DNA of 64,000 bases from JAOADN01 sp049323795. Its GTDB lineage: Bacteria > Pseudomonadota > Alphaproteobacteria > Rhodobacterales > Rhodobacteraceae. Location of the stretch: the NCBI GenBank assembly GCA_049323795.1, contig JBMOOH010000043.1, positions 20,198 to 84,197 of the forward strand. The letters are read 5' to 3'. Shown one piece after another: positions 51,541 through 61,988 of the stretch. The translations under genes were made by a program, and so were the position numbers. The first letter of the stretch is position 1, and the number at the start of each line of letters is the position of its first letter. A model generated the notes under the pieces. It worked only from the letters and a program-made list of their open reading frames with translations, was not told the origin of the DNA and made no database searches.

Positions 51541-52818
51541 ATGGTCGAAAAGGTCGAGGCGCTCGTGGTGGGCGCGGGTCAGGCGGGCATCGCGATGAGC
51601 GAACACCTCACCCGGTGCGGAATCGCCCATGTCGTCCTCGAGAGGGACCGGATCGCCGGGCGCTGGAGAAGCCAGCGCTGGGATTCGCTGGTGGCGAACG
51701 GTCCCGCCTGGCACGACCGCTTTCCCGGGCGCACGTTCGGCGGCGATCCCGACGCCTTCCCCGGCAAGGAAGAGGTGGCCGATTACTTCGTCGCCTACGC
51801 CGCGCAGATCGCGGCGCCCGTCCGCTGCGGGGTCGAGGTCACGTCCGTCCGTCGCAACCCGGACGGGCCCGGCTTTCTGGTCGAGACATCCGGCGGGCCG
51901 ATGCAGGCCGCCCATGTGATCGCCGCAACCGGGCCGTTCCAGCGGCCGCTCGTTCCCGGCCTCGTGCCCGGCCTCGGACCCGGGGGGGCGGTGCCGCTTC
52001 AGATCCACTCGACCGGATACCGCAATCCGGACGCCCTGCCGGGCGGGGCCGTGCTCGTCGTCGGGGCGGGCTCGTCCGGGGCGCAGATCGCCGAGGAGCT
52101 GATGCAGGCCGGACGCCGGGTGTATCTTTCGGTCGGCCCCCACGGCCGCCCGCCCCGCCGGTACCGCGGCCGCGACTTCGTGTGGTGGCTCGGCGTGCTG
52201 AACAAGTGGGACGCCGAGGCCGCGCCTGACACCGAGCATGTCAGCATCGCGGTGAGCGGGGCGAATGGCGGACGGACGGTGGATTTCCGCCGTTTCGCGT
52301 CCGAGGGCATGACGCTTCTGGGGCGGACCCGTGACTGGCAGGACGGTGCCCTGGTCTTCGCCCCCGACCTCGCGGCGAACCTTGCAAGGGGCGACGCGGA
52401 CTACCTCGCCCTGCTGGACGAGGCCGACGCCTATGTGGAACGCAACCGGCTGGACCTGCCGCCGGACCCCGATGCCCGCCGGATGCCGCCGGATCCCCCC
52501 TGCGTGACCGACCCGATCCTGTCGCTCGACCTCCGCCATGCCGGAATCGGGACGATCATCTGGGCGACCGGCTTCGCGTTCGATTTCGGCTGGCTCCATC
52601 TCGACGCCTTCGACGCAGGCGGCCGGCCCCTCCACCAGCGCGGCGTATCTGTCGAACCCGGCCTCTACTTCCTCGGCCTGCCGTGGCAGTCCCGGCGCGG
52701 CTCGTCCTTCATCTGGGGGGTCTGGCACGACGCCAAGCACGTCGCCGACCACATCGCCAAGCTCCGCGCCTACCTGTCCTATTCCCCATCCGCGGGGTCC
52801 GTCCAGAAACCCGCCTGA
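51541..52818 (+). CDS. FAD/NAD(P)-binding monooxygenase (FMO-like)
   Basis: 425 residues. N-terminal FAD motif 'ALVVGAGQAGIAMSEHL', 'LERDRIAGRWRSQRWDSL', an NADPH motif 'VLVVGAGSSGAQIAEEL', and the late 'IIWATGFAFDFGWL' typical of FMO/Baeyer-Villiger-type flavoproteins. 'GRWRSQRWDSL' replaces the classic G-x-W-x5-Y. It probably N- or S-oxygenates the same compound class as the Rieske enzyme. Starts 31 bases after the Rieske stop with a GGGGG run upstream. Followed closely by the ridA-type gene (17-base gap from stop to its ATG). Confidence 0.87.
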   Translation: MVEKVEALVVGAGQAGIAMSEHLTRCGIAHVVLERDRIAGRWRSQRWDSLVANGPAWHDRFPGRTFGGDPDAFPGKEEVADYFVAYAAQIAAPVRCGVEVTSVRRNPDGPGFLVETSGGPMQAAHVIAATGPFQRPLVPGLVPGLGPGGAVPLQIHSTGYRNPDALPGGAVLVVGAGSSGAQIAEELMQAGRRVYLSVGPHGRPPRRYRGRDFVWWLGVLNKWDAEAAPDTEHVSIAVSGANGGRTVDFRRFASEGMTLLGRTRDWQDGALVFAPDLAANLARGDADYLALLDEADAYVERNRLDLPPDPDARRMPPDPPCVTDPILSLDLRHAGIGTIIWATGFAFDFGWLHLDAFDAGGRPLHQRGVSVEPGLYFLGLPWQSRRGSSFIWGVWHDAKHVADHIAKLRAYLSYSPSAGSVQKPA

Positions 52819-52835
52819 CCTGAATGGAGACACCG

Positions 52836-53249
52836 ATGGCCCATGTCCGCCACCGCAAGTTCAACACGCGCGACACCTACCCCGAGCAGAAGCTCGACAA
52901 CGACCTCTGCCAGGCCGTCGTGGCGCGGGGCAGGACGATCTTCCTGCGCGGGCAGTGTCCGCAGGACCTCGACACCGCGAAGAACATCGACAGCCACGAT
53001 CCGGTCGAGCAGACCCACAAGGTCATGCAGAACATCCGGCAGCTCATCGAGGAATGCGGCGGCCGCATGGAGCACCTGTGCAAGATCGTCGTCTACCTCA
53101 CCGACGTGCGCCACCGCGAGGCGGTCTACCGCACGATGGGCGACTACATCCGGGGCGTCCACCCGGTGTCCACCGGCGTCGTCGTCACCGCGCTCGCCCG
53201 CCCCGACTGGCTGGTCGAGATCGACGCCACCGCCGTCATCCCCGACTGA
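52836..53249 (+). CDS. RidA family protein
   Basis: 137 residues from ATG 52836 (an ATG at 52824 would add four). 'NDLCQAVVARGRTIFLRGQCPQDLD', 'HKVMQNIRQLIEECGGRMEHLCKIVVYLTDVRHR' and 'PVSTGVVVTALARPDWLVEIDATAVI' follow the RidA/YjgF fold, including the Arg of the active site in 'VTALARPDWLVEID'. RidA-type proteins hydrolyse reactive enamine/imine intermediates, which suits a cluster that oxidises amines. GAGACACC precedes the start. Confidence 0.9.
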   Translation: MAHVRHRKFNTRDTYPEQKLDNDLCQAVVARGRTIFLRGQCPQDLDTAKNIDSHDPVEQTHKVMQNIRQLIEECGGRMEHLCKIVVYLTDVRHREAVYRTMGDYIRGVHPVSTGVVVTALARPDWLVEIDATAVIPD

Positions 53250-53261
53250 CAGGAGGGCTTC

Positions 53262-53698
53262 ATGCGCCGCGCGCCGTCCCTGCCCGGACTTTCGTTGCCC
53301 CCGCCTTCCCTGCCGCGCCCGCCTTCGCCGCAGACCGCCGGATGACGGTTCCGCACCCGCCCGCGATGTCCCAAGCGGCATCGTCGGGCCTCGCCGGGGT
53401 CGGCGGCATAAGGATGTCCTGGGCGGCCCACGGCGCCGACACCGGGGCGCATGACCCCGTGCCTCCGATCCACGGGCGGACCCGGCGATGCCGGCATCCG
53501 GGCGAACCGGGTCGCCGGCCTGATGGGGACCGCCTCGTGATCGCGGGCGGCAGCCGGGGCCACGGGCGGTCCTCCCGGACCGGCGAGACGTCCGGCCGCG
53601 ATCTCGTGTCCCCGGACCGGAGCGCACTTCTGGATTACCCGAAATTCCAGAATTCCCATATCGTCGGCCGGTCCGGGCGGCCTGAGGCCCCTCCATGA
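53262..53698 (+). pseudogene. decayed alpha/beta hydrolase gene (5' part only, frameshifted)
   Basis: AGGAGGGC followed by ATG at 53262 opens 'MRRAPSLPGLSLPPPS', a broken signal peptide that ends at TGA within ~28 codons. The +2 frame then reads '…PAFPAAPAFAADRRMTV', 'GGIRMSWAAHGADTG', 'DPVPPIHGR', 'GDRLVIAGGSRGHGRSSR' and 'ALLDYPKFQNSHIVGRSG', matching the order of an alpha/beta hydrolase up to the nucleophile elbow. The elbow is degraded (usual G-W-S-D-G), and the frame stops on top of the DUF1028 start. The C-terminal half is missing. The ancestor was probably a secreted hydrolase of the cluster. Confidence 0.75.
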
Positions 53699-54369
53699 CC
53701 TTCTCCCTCGTCGCCCGCTGCGCCCGCACCGGAAAATTCGGCGTCGCCGTGGCCTCCTCCTCGCCCGCCGTCGCCGCCCGTTGCGCCCATGTGCGCGCAG
53801 GGATAGGCGCGGTCGCGACCCAGAACGTCACCGACCCCCGCCTCGGCCCGAAGCTCCTCGACCGCCTCGCCGCAGGCCTCTCCGCGCCCGAGGCCCTCGC
53901 TGCCGTCCTCGCGGACGAACCCCACCCCGCCTTCCGCCAGCTCCTCGTCATCGACGCCGAGGGACGCACCGCCATCCACTCCGGCCCGCGCGCCCTGGGC
54001 ACCTGGGCGGAGGCACGGGGGCGGGACGTCGCCTCGGGCGGGAACCTCCTCGCCCACGCCGGCATCCCCGCCGCCATCGTCGCCGCCTTCGAAACCGCGC
54101 CCGGCGCCCTCGGCGACCGGCTCCTCGCCGCCATGAAGGCGGGCCTCACGGCGGGGGGCGAGGCCGGGCCGATCCACTCGGCCGGGATGCTCATCTCCGG
54201 CCGCGAGAGCTGGCCCTGGGCCGACCTCCGCTGCGACTGGACCGAGGGCGACCCGATCGCCGAACTCGGCAAGGCGTGGACGGTCTTCGCGCCCCAGGCC
54301 GACGCCTACGTCATCCGTGCGCTCAACCCCGACGCCGCCCCGCGCTACGGCGTGCCGGGCGACGAGTAG
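53695..54369 (+). CDS. DUF1028 domain protein (Ntn-hydrolase-like)
   Basis: 224 residues. 'MTFSLVARCARTGKFGVAVASSSPAVAARCAHVRAGIGAVATQN' is the DUF1028 signature; 'NLLAHAGIPAAIVAAFE' and 'WPWADLRCDWTEGDPIAEL' follow. DUF1028 proteins have an Ntn-hydrolase-type fold and often travel with RidA proteins and amine-oxidising enzymes. No biochemical role is established. The start overlaps the end of the hydrolase pseudogene, so it may once have been translationally coupled to it. Confidence 0.85.
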   Translation: MTFSLVARCARTGKFGVAVASSSPAVAARCAHVRAGIGAVATQNVTDPRLGPKLLDRLAAGLSAPEALAAVLADEPHPAFRQLLVIDAEGRTAIHSGPRALGTWAEARGRDVASGGNLLAHAGIPAAIVAAFETAPGALGDRLLAAMKAGLTAGGEAGPIHSAGMLISGRESWPWADLRCDWTEGDPIAELGKAWTVFAPQADAYVIRALNPDAAPRYGVPGDE

Positions 54370-54618
54370 GCACTCAAGACCCGCTCGGCCCCCACCCCGG
54401 CCCAACCCCGCCGGGGGAGGGAAGCGCCCCATGCTGATAGCCCTCTCACCCCCAAACGGGGGGGCAGGGCGAACGGCGGCGTCCCGAGAAAAAAACCGCC
54501 ACGCCCAATGCCTGCCGCCGCGCCCATCCGGCAGAAGTCCGACGCCCCGTCCCGCCCGGAGCCTGTCCGACGCGGATGGAAGCGTCGGGCAGGCTCCGGC
54601 TTCCTGGCGGCCTAGACC
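54370..54618. other. non-coding stretch with REP-like palindromes
   Basis: No gene supported. Holds an imperfect GC palindrome at about 54389-54421, a CCCCC/GGGGG hairpin at about 54440-54470, and a long stem at 54556-54599. These could terminate the DUF1028 transcript and/or be dispersed palindromic repeats. Confidence 0.5.
54556..54599. repeat. 18-bp-stem hairpin next to the transposase remnant
   Basis: Left arm 54556-54573 and right arm 54582-54599 pair along 18 bp with a single T-G wobble; 8-base loop. Very stable; candidate bidirectional terminator or transposon-associated inverted repeat. Confidence 0.65.
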
Positions 54619-54744
54619 TTCGCGCGCAGGCTCAAGACACTCAGCGGCCGCGCGCCCCACGAATACATCTGCAAGGCCTGGACCTCAGAGCCAGAGCGAT
54701 TCTTCCCCGACCCGATCCCCCAGATGCGGAGACTGGACATCTAG
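54619..54744 (+). mobile_element. 3' remnant of an IS481-type transposase gene
   Basis: The last 41 codons of a transposase: 'FARRLKTLSGRAPHEYICKA', 'WTSEPERFFPDPIPQM', then 'RRLDI' and TAG. The R-LKTL-G-P-E-IC-W-E--RF pattern is the C-terminus of IS481-family (DDE) transposases. The upstream catalytic domain is absent, so it is inactive. Its stop overlaps, on the opposite strand, the stop of the 54741-55820 gene. Confidence 0.8.
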
Positions 54745-55820
54745 TTGCCGGCGGCGCTCGCGTAGTCGGCCGCTGCGGGGGCCTGCGGGTCGATGCCCAT
54801 CACGACGTATCCGCCCAGCGCATCGCAGGCCGGCACGGTCAGGGAAAGCGGCTCGGACGCCGCCACGCCGGTTTCCGACGGCCGAAGGATCCGGCCCGAC
54901 AGGGTCCGGCCGCAGTTCAGGGTGTCGATCCCTGCCGATACCTCGAACGCCACCTGGTCCGCAGAGCCGGAATAGATCAATGCCAGGCGCGGTCCGGGAA
55001 GACCCGGCGCCCCGAGCAGACGGATCTCGCCGCGGCCGGCCGCCGGTTCCGAGTAGGGCGTGACATGCCCCTCGTCCCCCCAGGCCGCACCGTTCTCGTA
55101 GGCGTCGAGCGACAGGCCAGGCTGACCGCTCCACGCGATGCCGATCCGTTGCACCGACCCGAGCCCGCCGACAGGCACCGAGCCCCGCGCGAAGCCGCCT
55201 TCGGCAAACCTCGCCGTGACATCGCCGGCCCCGTTCAGGGCGGGGATGTCCACGCGCAATTCGCCCTCGGCATCGGTGACGGTATCGAAGACCAGCGCCC
55301 CGTGGCGGATCTCGACCCGCGCCGATGGCCGGCAGGGCGCGTCCAGATGGACACCGATGATCGCGCCGGGGCGTGCGCCGAGAACCATGACCGGGTCGGC
55401 GCAGGGCAATCCGAAGGCAGAATACTCCACGTCTGCCGCCGAAGCCGCGGGTGCCATTGCGCGGTCGGCCCTGCCGATCCGCTCGCCCAGACCGGGCGTC
55501 GGGCGAAGCGGCGCCGGCTGCGTGCCGGGAAGGTCGGGCAGATAGGGCAGCGCCGCATCCGTGGCGCTGGCCGAGACGGGCTCGATCCGTGCCGCGCCAG
55601 GACCGCTCGCGGGGGACGGGAGCGTCACGACCGACCCCGCCGGCGCCAGAAGTGCCACGGGCACCTCGGCGGCAGCCGGCTCTGGCAGGGCCGCCGCGGC
55701 CTCGGGCTGCGGCGCGAGCAGCCGTGCGGCATAGCCCGCGCCGTTCTGCATCAGATGGCCGGTGGCGGCGGCCACGAAGAAGGTCGCTCCGGCGGTCAGG
55801 ATGCGGCGCTTCAACTGCAT
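54741..55820 (-). CDS. putative exported/anchored protein next to secA ('translocase' of Rhodobacterales annotations)
   Basis: 359 residues. N-terminal 'MQLKRRILTAGATFFVAAATGHLMQ' looks like a signal peptide or anchor. A Pro/Ala-rich linker to about 130 precedes a globular region ('GLPCADPVMVLGARPGAIIGVHLDAPCRPSARVEIRHG') with three to four Cys. I recognise no enzymatic motif. Similar proteins beside secA are sometimes labelled translocase, apparently by position only. GGAAGGAC lies before ATG 55820. Its stop codon overlaps the transposase remnant's stop, so its C-terminus may have been altered by the insertion. Confidence 0.75.
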   Translation of the reverse strand: MQLKRRILTAGATFFVAAATGHLMQNGAGYAARLLAPQPEAAAALPEPAAAEVPVALLAPAGSVVTLPSPASGPGAARIEPVSASATDAALPYLPDLPGTQPAPLRPTPGLGERIGRADRAMAPAASAADVEYSAFGLPCADPVMVLGARPGAIIGVHLDAPCRPSARVEIRHGALVFDTVTDAEGELRVDIPALNGAGDVTARFAEGGFARGSVPVGGLGSVQRIGIAWSGQPGLSLDAYENGAAWGDEGHVTPYSEPAAGRGEIRLLGAPGLPGPRLALIYSGSADQVAFEVSAGIDTLNCGRTLSGRILRPSETGVAASEPLSLTVPACDALGGYVVMGIDPQAPAAADYASAAGN

Positions 55821-56047
55821 GTCCTTCCATCCCCTTCGGTTCCCTTCGAAACCTAGGGGCGGATTCGGGCAGCCGCATGGCCGGCCTGTGTCATCGCCTT
55901 TGCCGGCGCGCGCCCGGAATCCCGACATCTTGCGGCTGCGCCGGGCGAAATCCCAACCGCTCGTACACGACGGACCCGACCTGCGTCGCGGACCCGCCAC
56001 AATTCCCGCGCGCTCCGCTGCGTACGGGCCCGGCCGAATCGGGCGAT

Positions 56048-56067
56048 GCCCGGGCAGAAACCCGGGC
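56048..56067 (-). terminator. possible secA terminator
   Basis: 7-bp stem GCCCGGG/CCCGGGC with a 6-base loop, about 40 bases past the secA stop. No T-run. The rest of 55821-56107 shows no gene. Confidence 0.45.
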
Positions 56068-56107
56068 GGACGGAGCTGGGAGGGCGGGCTGGGCGCCCCG
56101 TGTCAGG

Positions 56108-58801
<2,694 letters not shown>

Positions 58802-58925
58802 GGTTTCTCCCAGAAGGGGTCGAATGACATTTTCTTGTGAAAGGTGGCCTTGCCCACCTTCCGCGCCGTGCCTAGAAGGGCAGCGAACCTCGGGCGCGCA
58901 GATCGGCCTTCACGAGACGCCACGC

Positions 58926-58954
58926 GATGTAAGGGTCTGCCGCACCCGTGTCAA
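58926..58954 (-). promoter_or_regulatory. candidate secA promoter
   Basis: On the minus strand TTGACA (58949-58954), 17-base spacer, then TACATC (58926-58931). The consensus -35 is perfect, the -10 partial. The 5' leader would be about 118 bases and includes a 7-bp hairpin at 58841-58860. Confidence 0.55.
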
Positions 58955-58997
58955 CGTTGCCCGCCGCGGGCGGGCCCGATCAGGAGACCTCCCAAAG

Positions 58998-59846
58998 ATG
59001 CCGCGTTTCCAGCCCTTTCTCGGCGCTGCCCTTGTCGCCCTCGCCATGGCCTTGCCGGCCCACGCCCAGGAACCCACGGCCGAAACGGTCGTCGCCACGG
59101 TGAACGGAACCCCGATCACGCTCGGTCAGATGATATCGGTGCGCGAGACGCTGCCGCAGAAATACCTGTCATTGCCGGACGACGTTCTTTTCAAGGGGAT
59201 ACTCGATCAGATCGTGCAGCAGACCGTGCTCGCGCAAGAGGCCGAGTCGGCGCTGACGCTGCGGCAGAAGCTCGAACTGGACCAGCAGCGCCGCAGCTAT
59301 CTGGCCAACTCCGTCCTCGATCGTGAGGTCACGTCCGCCGTGACCGAGGAAGCGGTCAAGAAGGCCTTCGACGAGAAATACGCCAACGCCGCCCCCGGGA
59401 CCGAGTACCGCGCCGCCCACATCCTCGTGAAGACCGAGGAGGAGGCGAAGGCGATCAAGGCCAAGCTCGACGGCGGGGCGGATTTCGCCGAGATCGCCAA
59501 GGCGTCCTCGACCGATCCCGGATCGGCAGCGAACGGCGGGGATCTGGGGTGGTTCGGGCAGGGCATGATGGTCGAGCCTTTCGAGAAGGCCGTGATGGCC
59601 CTGAAGCCGGGCGAGACCTCGGAACCTGTCAAGACCCAGTTCGGCTATCATGTGATCCGGCTGGTCGAGACGCGGACCGCCGCCGCACCGACGCTTGACG
59701 ACAAGCGCGAGGAGATCGCGGCCGAGCTTCAGCAGAAGGCCGTCGAGGCGACCGTGAAGGGTTTCATGGACAAGGCCAAGGTCGAGAAGCCGGACACGGG
59801 CATCGACCCGGCCGTCCTGAAGAAGGCCGAGCTGATCGGCCAGTAG
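58998..59846 (+). CDS. exported parvulin-type peptidylprolyl isomerase
   Basis: 282 residues. Signal peptide 1-23 (…LPAHAQ). N-terminal SurA/PrsA-like helical region (about 25-130, 'VNGTPITLGQMISVRETLPQ'), then a rotamase domain (about 137-235: 'YRAAHILVKTEEEAKAI', 'GGDLGWFGQGMMVEPFEKAV', 'VKTQFGYHVIRLVE'). Folds exported proteins in the periplasm. AGGAGACC lies before ATG 58998. Followed by argJ after 42 bases, perhaps on one transcript. Confidence 0.92.
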   Translation: MPRFQPFLGAALVALAMALPAHAQEPTAETVVATVNGTPITLGQMISVRETLPQKYLSLPDDVLFKGILDQIVQQTVLAQEAESALTLRQKLELDQQRRSYLANSVLDREVTSAVTEEAVKKAFDEKYANAAPGTEYRAAHILVKTEEEAKAIKAKLDGGADFAEIAKASSTDPGSAANGGDLGWFGQGMMVEPFEKAVMALKPGETSEPVKTQFGYHVIRLVETRTAAAPTLDDKREEIAAELQQKAVEATVKGFMDKAKVEKPDTGIDPAVLKKAELIGQ

Positions 59847-59888
59847 GAAAAGGCCATCGGCATTCCGGAACGGGGAGGGCACGGGGAC

Positions 59889-61238
59889 ATGGCGAAGACC
59901 GAAAGGGACTGGAAGGCCGAGGCCAAGAAGCTCCGCGAGAAGCTGAAGAAGCTGCGCGAGAAGGTGGCCTCGGCACCTGCGGGCAGGCCCGCAAGGTCCG
60001 GGGCTGTGTCGCCGCTCGCCCCGGCCGCATTTCCGGCGCTGCCGCCCGTGGCCGGGGCCGCGTTCGCGGCTGCCGCGGCGGGGGTGCGCTACGCGGGACG
60101 GACCGACGTGATGCTTGTCCGCCTTGCGCCCGGCTCCACGATCGCCGGTGCCTTCACCCGTTCCTCGACCCGGTCGGCCTGCGTGCGCGACTGCGAGGCG
60201 AAGATCTCGCTCGGGTCCGATCCCGGAGCGGGCGCCGCGATCATCGTGAACTCGGGAAACTCGAACGCCTTCACCGGCAAGGCCGGAGAAGTGTCCGTCG
60301 CGGCTGTGACCGGCGCTGTCGCCGCTGCCCTCGGCATCCCGCCTGCGCGGGTGTTCTCGTCCTCCACCGGCGTGATCGGGGAACCGATGGCCCACGAGAG
60401 GATCGTGGACAAGGTGCCTGCGCTGGTGGCGGCGCTTGACGAGGGTGGTCTCGAAACGGCCGCCCGCGCGATCATGACGACCGATACCTTCCCCAAAGGG
60501 TCCTCGGCCGAGATCGACGGCGTCGGCGGTCCGATCCGCATCGCCGGGATCGCCAAGGGATCGGGCATGATCGCCCCCGACATGGCGACGATGCTGGTCT
60601 ACATCTTCACCGACGCGAAGATCCCCCGGCCCGTCCTTCAGAAGCTCCTGTCCCGGCATGTCGATGCCACATTCAATTCGATCACCGTGGACAGCGACAC
60701 ATCGACCTCCGACACGCTGATCCTTGCCGCAACCGGGATGGGACCGGCCGCGCCGATCACCTCTGTCTCGGGTCCGGTCGCCCGGGCCTTCGAGGCCGGC
60801 CTTGCCAGGGTCATGCTGGACCTTGCCCAGCAGGTTGTCCGCGACGGCGAGGGCGCGACGAAGTTCGTCGAGATCGCGGTGACAGGCGCAAGGACCGACG
60901 CGGACGCCCGGAGGGTCGCGCTGTCGGTCGCCAATTCGCCGCTCGTCAAGACGGCCATCGCGGGCGAGGATCCGAACTGGGGCCGCATCGTCGCCGCTGT
61001 CGGGAAATCCGGGGCTGAAGCCGACCGCGACAGGCTGAAGATCCGGTTCGGCGACATCCTCGTGGCCGAAAGGGGCTGGCGCGCGCGCTCCTATACCGAG
61101 CAGGCCGGTGCCGCCTACATGAAGCGGGCGGACCTGGTGATCGGGGTCGACCTGGGGCTGGGCCGCGGCCGGCGGACCGTCTGGACCTGCGACCTCACCC
61201 ACCGCTACATCGACATCAACGCGGACTACCGGTCTTGA
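59889..61238 (+). CDS. argJ: bifunctional glutamate N-acetyltransferase / amino-acid acetyltransferase ArgJ
   Basis: 449 residues. Transfers acetyl from N-acetylornithine to glutamate (and, in bifunctional forms, from acetyl-CoA) in arginine synthesis. The self-cleavage motif 'KGSGMIAPDMATML' places the nucleophile at Thr234. 'IIVNSGNSNAFTG', 'TTDTFPKG', 'NSITVDSDTSTSDT' and 'GEDPNWGRI' are conserved. Oddity: the first ~35 residues ('DWKAEAKKLREKLKKLREK') form a basic, coiled-coil-like extension before the usual 'SPLAP' start of the family. The stop overlaps the TTG of mutT. Confidence 0.95.
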   Translation: MAKTERDWKAEAKKLREKLKKLREKVASAPAGRPARSGAVSPLAPAAFPALPPVAGAAFAAAAAGVRYAGRTDVMLVRLAPGSTIAGAFTRSSTRSACVRDCEAKISLGSDPGAGAAIIVNSGNSNAFTGKAGEVSVAAVTGAVAAALGIPPARVFSSSTGVIGEPMAHERIVDKVPALVAALDEGGLETAARAIMTTDTFPKGSSAEIDGVGGPIRIAGIAKGSGMIAPDMATMLVYIFTDAKIPRPVLQKLLSRHVDATFNSITVDSDTSTSDTLILAATGMGPAAPITSVSGPVARAFEAGLARVMLDLAQQVVRDGEGATKFVEIAVTGARTDADARRVALSVANSPLVKTAIAGEDPNWGRIVAAVGKSGAEADRDRLKIRFGDILVAERGWRARSYTEQAGAAYMKRADLVIGVDLGLGRGRRTVWTCDLTHRYIDINADYRS

Positions 61239-61633
61239 GGACCGTTCTTGTGGCGGCCGTGGCGCTGATCGATGCGGACGGGCGCGTACTTCTGGCGCGG
61301 CGCCCCGACGACAAGCCGATGGCGGGCCTTTGGGAGTTTCCGGGGGGCAAGGTCGAGACAGGCGAAACGCCCGAGGCGGCGCTGATCCGGGAGCTTCACG
61401 AGGAACTCGGGATCGATACCTGGACAAGCTGCCTTGCGCCGCTGACCTTCGCAAGCCACGGCTACGAGAACTTCCATCTACTCATGCCGCTGTTTGCCTG
61501 CCGGCGCTGGAGCGGAACGCCCACGCCCCGCGAGGGCCAGAAGCTGGCATGGGTCCGCCCGCGCGAGCTTCGGGACTACCCGATGCCGCCCGCCGACCAG
61601 CCGCTTGTCCCGATCCTGCGCGACTGGCTGTGA
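61235..61633 (+). CDS. mutT: NUDIX hydrolase, 8-oxo-dGTP diphosphatase (MutT)
   Basis: 132 residues. Complete Nudix box 'GGKVETGETPEAALIRELHE'…'ELGI' around residues 38-60. Removes oxidised dGTP from the nucleotide pool. Start is TTG at 61235, overlapping the argJ stop (TTGA); no better start exists without losing the first beta strand, and the short RBS-less overlap implies translational coupling. argJ-mutT is a common alphaproteobacterial pair. Confidence 0.93.
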   Translation: MRTVLVAAVALIDADGRVLLARRPDDKPMAGLWEFPGGKVETGETPEAALIRELHEELGIDTWTSCLAPLTFASHGYENFHLLMPLFACRRWSGTPTPREGQKLAWVRPRELRDYPMPPADQPLVPILRDWL

Positions 61634-61805
61634 CGGGGCTCCCGCCAGGCGGGACGGACCGCGCGATTTCGTCGCAGCCGTTCGCGCTTCGCAAATATTG
61701 TTTCCAGAATTGAGAGTCTGTGTCATTAATATGACCGAGCGGTTCGGAAATCGTCGATTTCCGGTTCCGAGAGTTTCGTGCAGCCCGAAGTCGGGAGGTT
61801 TGGGG

Positions 61806-61943
61806 ATGCTGCGGACGATCACACTGGGCAGTTGCGTTTCCGTGCAGGGAACCTTCGAGCGCCAGCTTGAGAACGGGAAGATCATCGTCCGGGTGGGCAG
61901 CCGCCTCTTCGAGGGTGTGCCGGTCGTCAAGAAGGCCGCCTGA
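61806..61943 (+). CDS. 45-residue protein of unknown function
   Basis: Begins 'MLRTITLGSCVSVQGTFERQ', then '…NGKIIVRVGSRLFEGVPV' and ends KKAA. GGGAGG sits seven bases before ATG 61806. The composition (beta-rich, one Cys, no signal or membrane span) suggests a small soluble fold. An in-frame ATG at 61731 would add 25 Arg/Pro-rich residues and has no ribosome site. The gene is preceded by an AT-rich leader with a small palindrome, and its stop codon lies in the loop of a terminator. I recall similar small ORFs in Rhodobacterales but know no function. Confidence 0.65.
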   Translation: MLRTITLGSCVSVQGTFERQLENGKIIVRVGSRLFEGVPVVKKAA

Positions 61944-61955
61944 CCGGGCGGCCTT
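61932..61955 (+). terminator. hairpin around the stop codon of the 45-residue gene
   Basis: 9-bp stem AAGGCCGCC/GGCGGCCTT with loop TGACCG, so the TGA is in the loop. Separates this gene from the convergent infB. Confidence 0.65.
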
Positions 61956-61988
61956 CGACACTGCCGGGGTTGGCGGTGCGCTGCCCCC

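Noticed and set aside
61731..61805. Upstream ATG extending the 45-residue protein to 70 residues
   Set aside because: No ribosome site, and the added residues are Arg/Pro-rich while a good GGGAGG serves ATG 61806.
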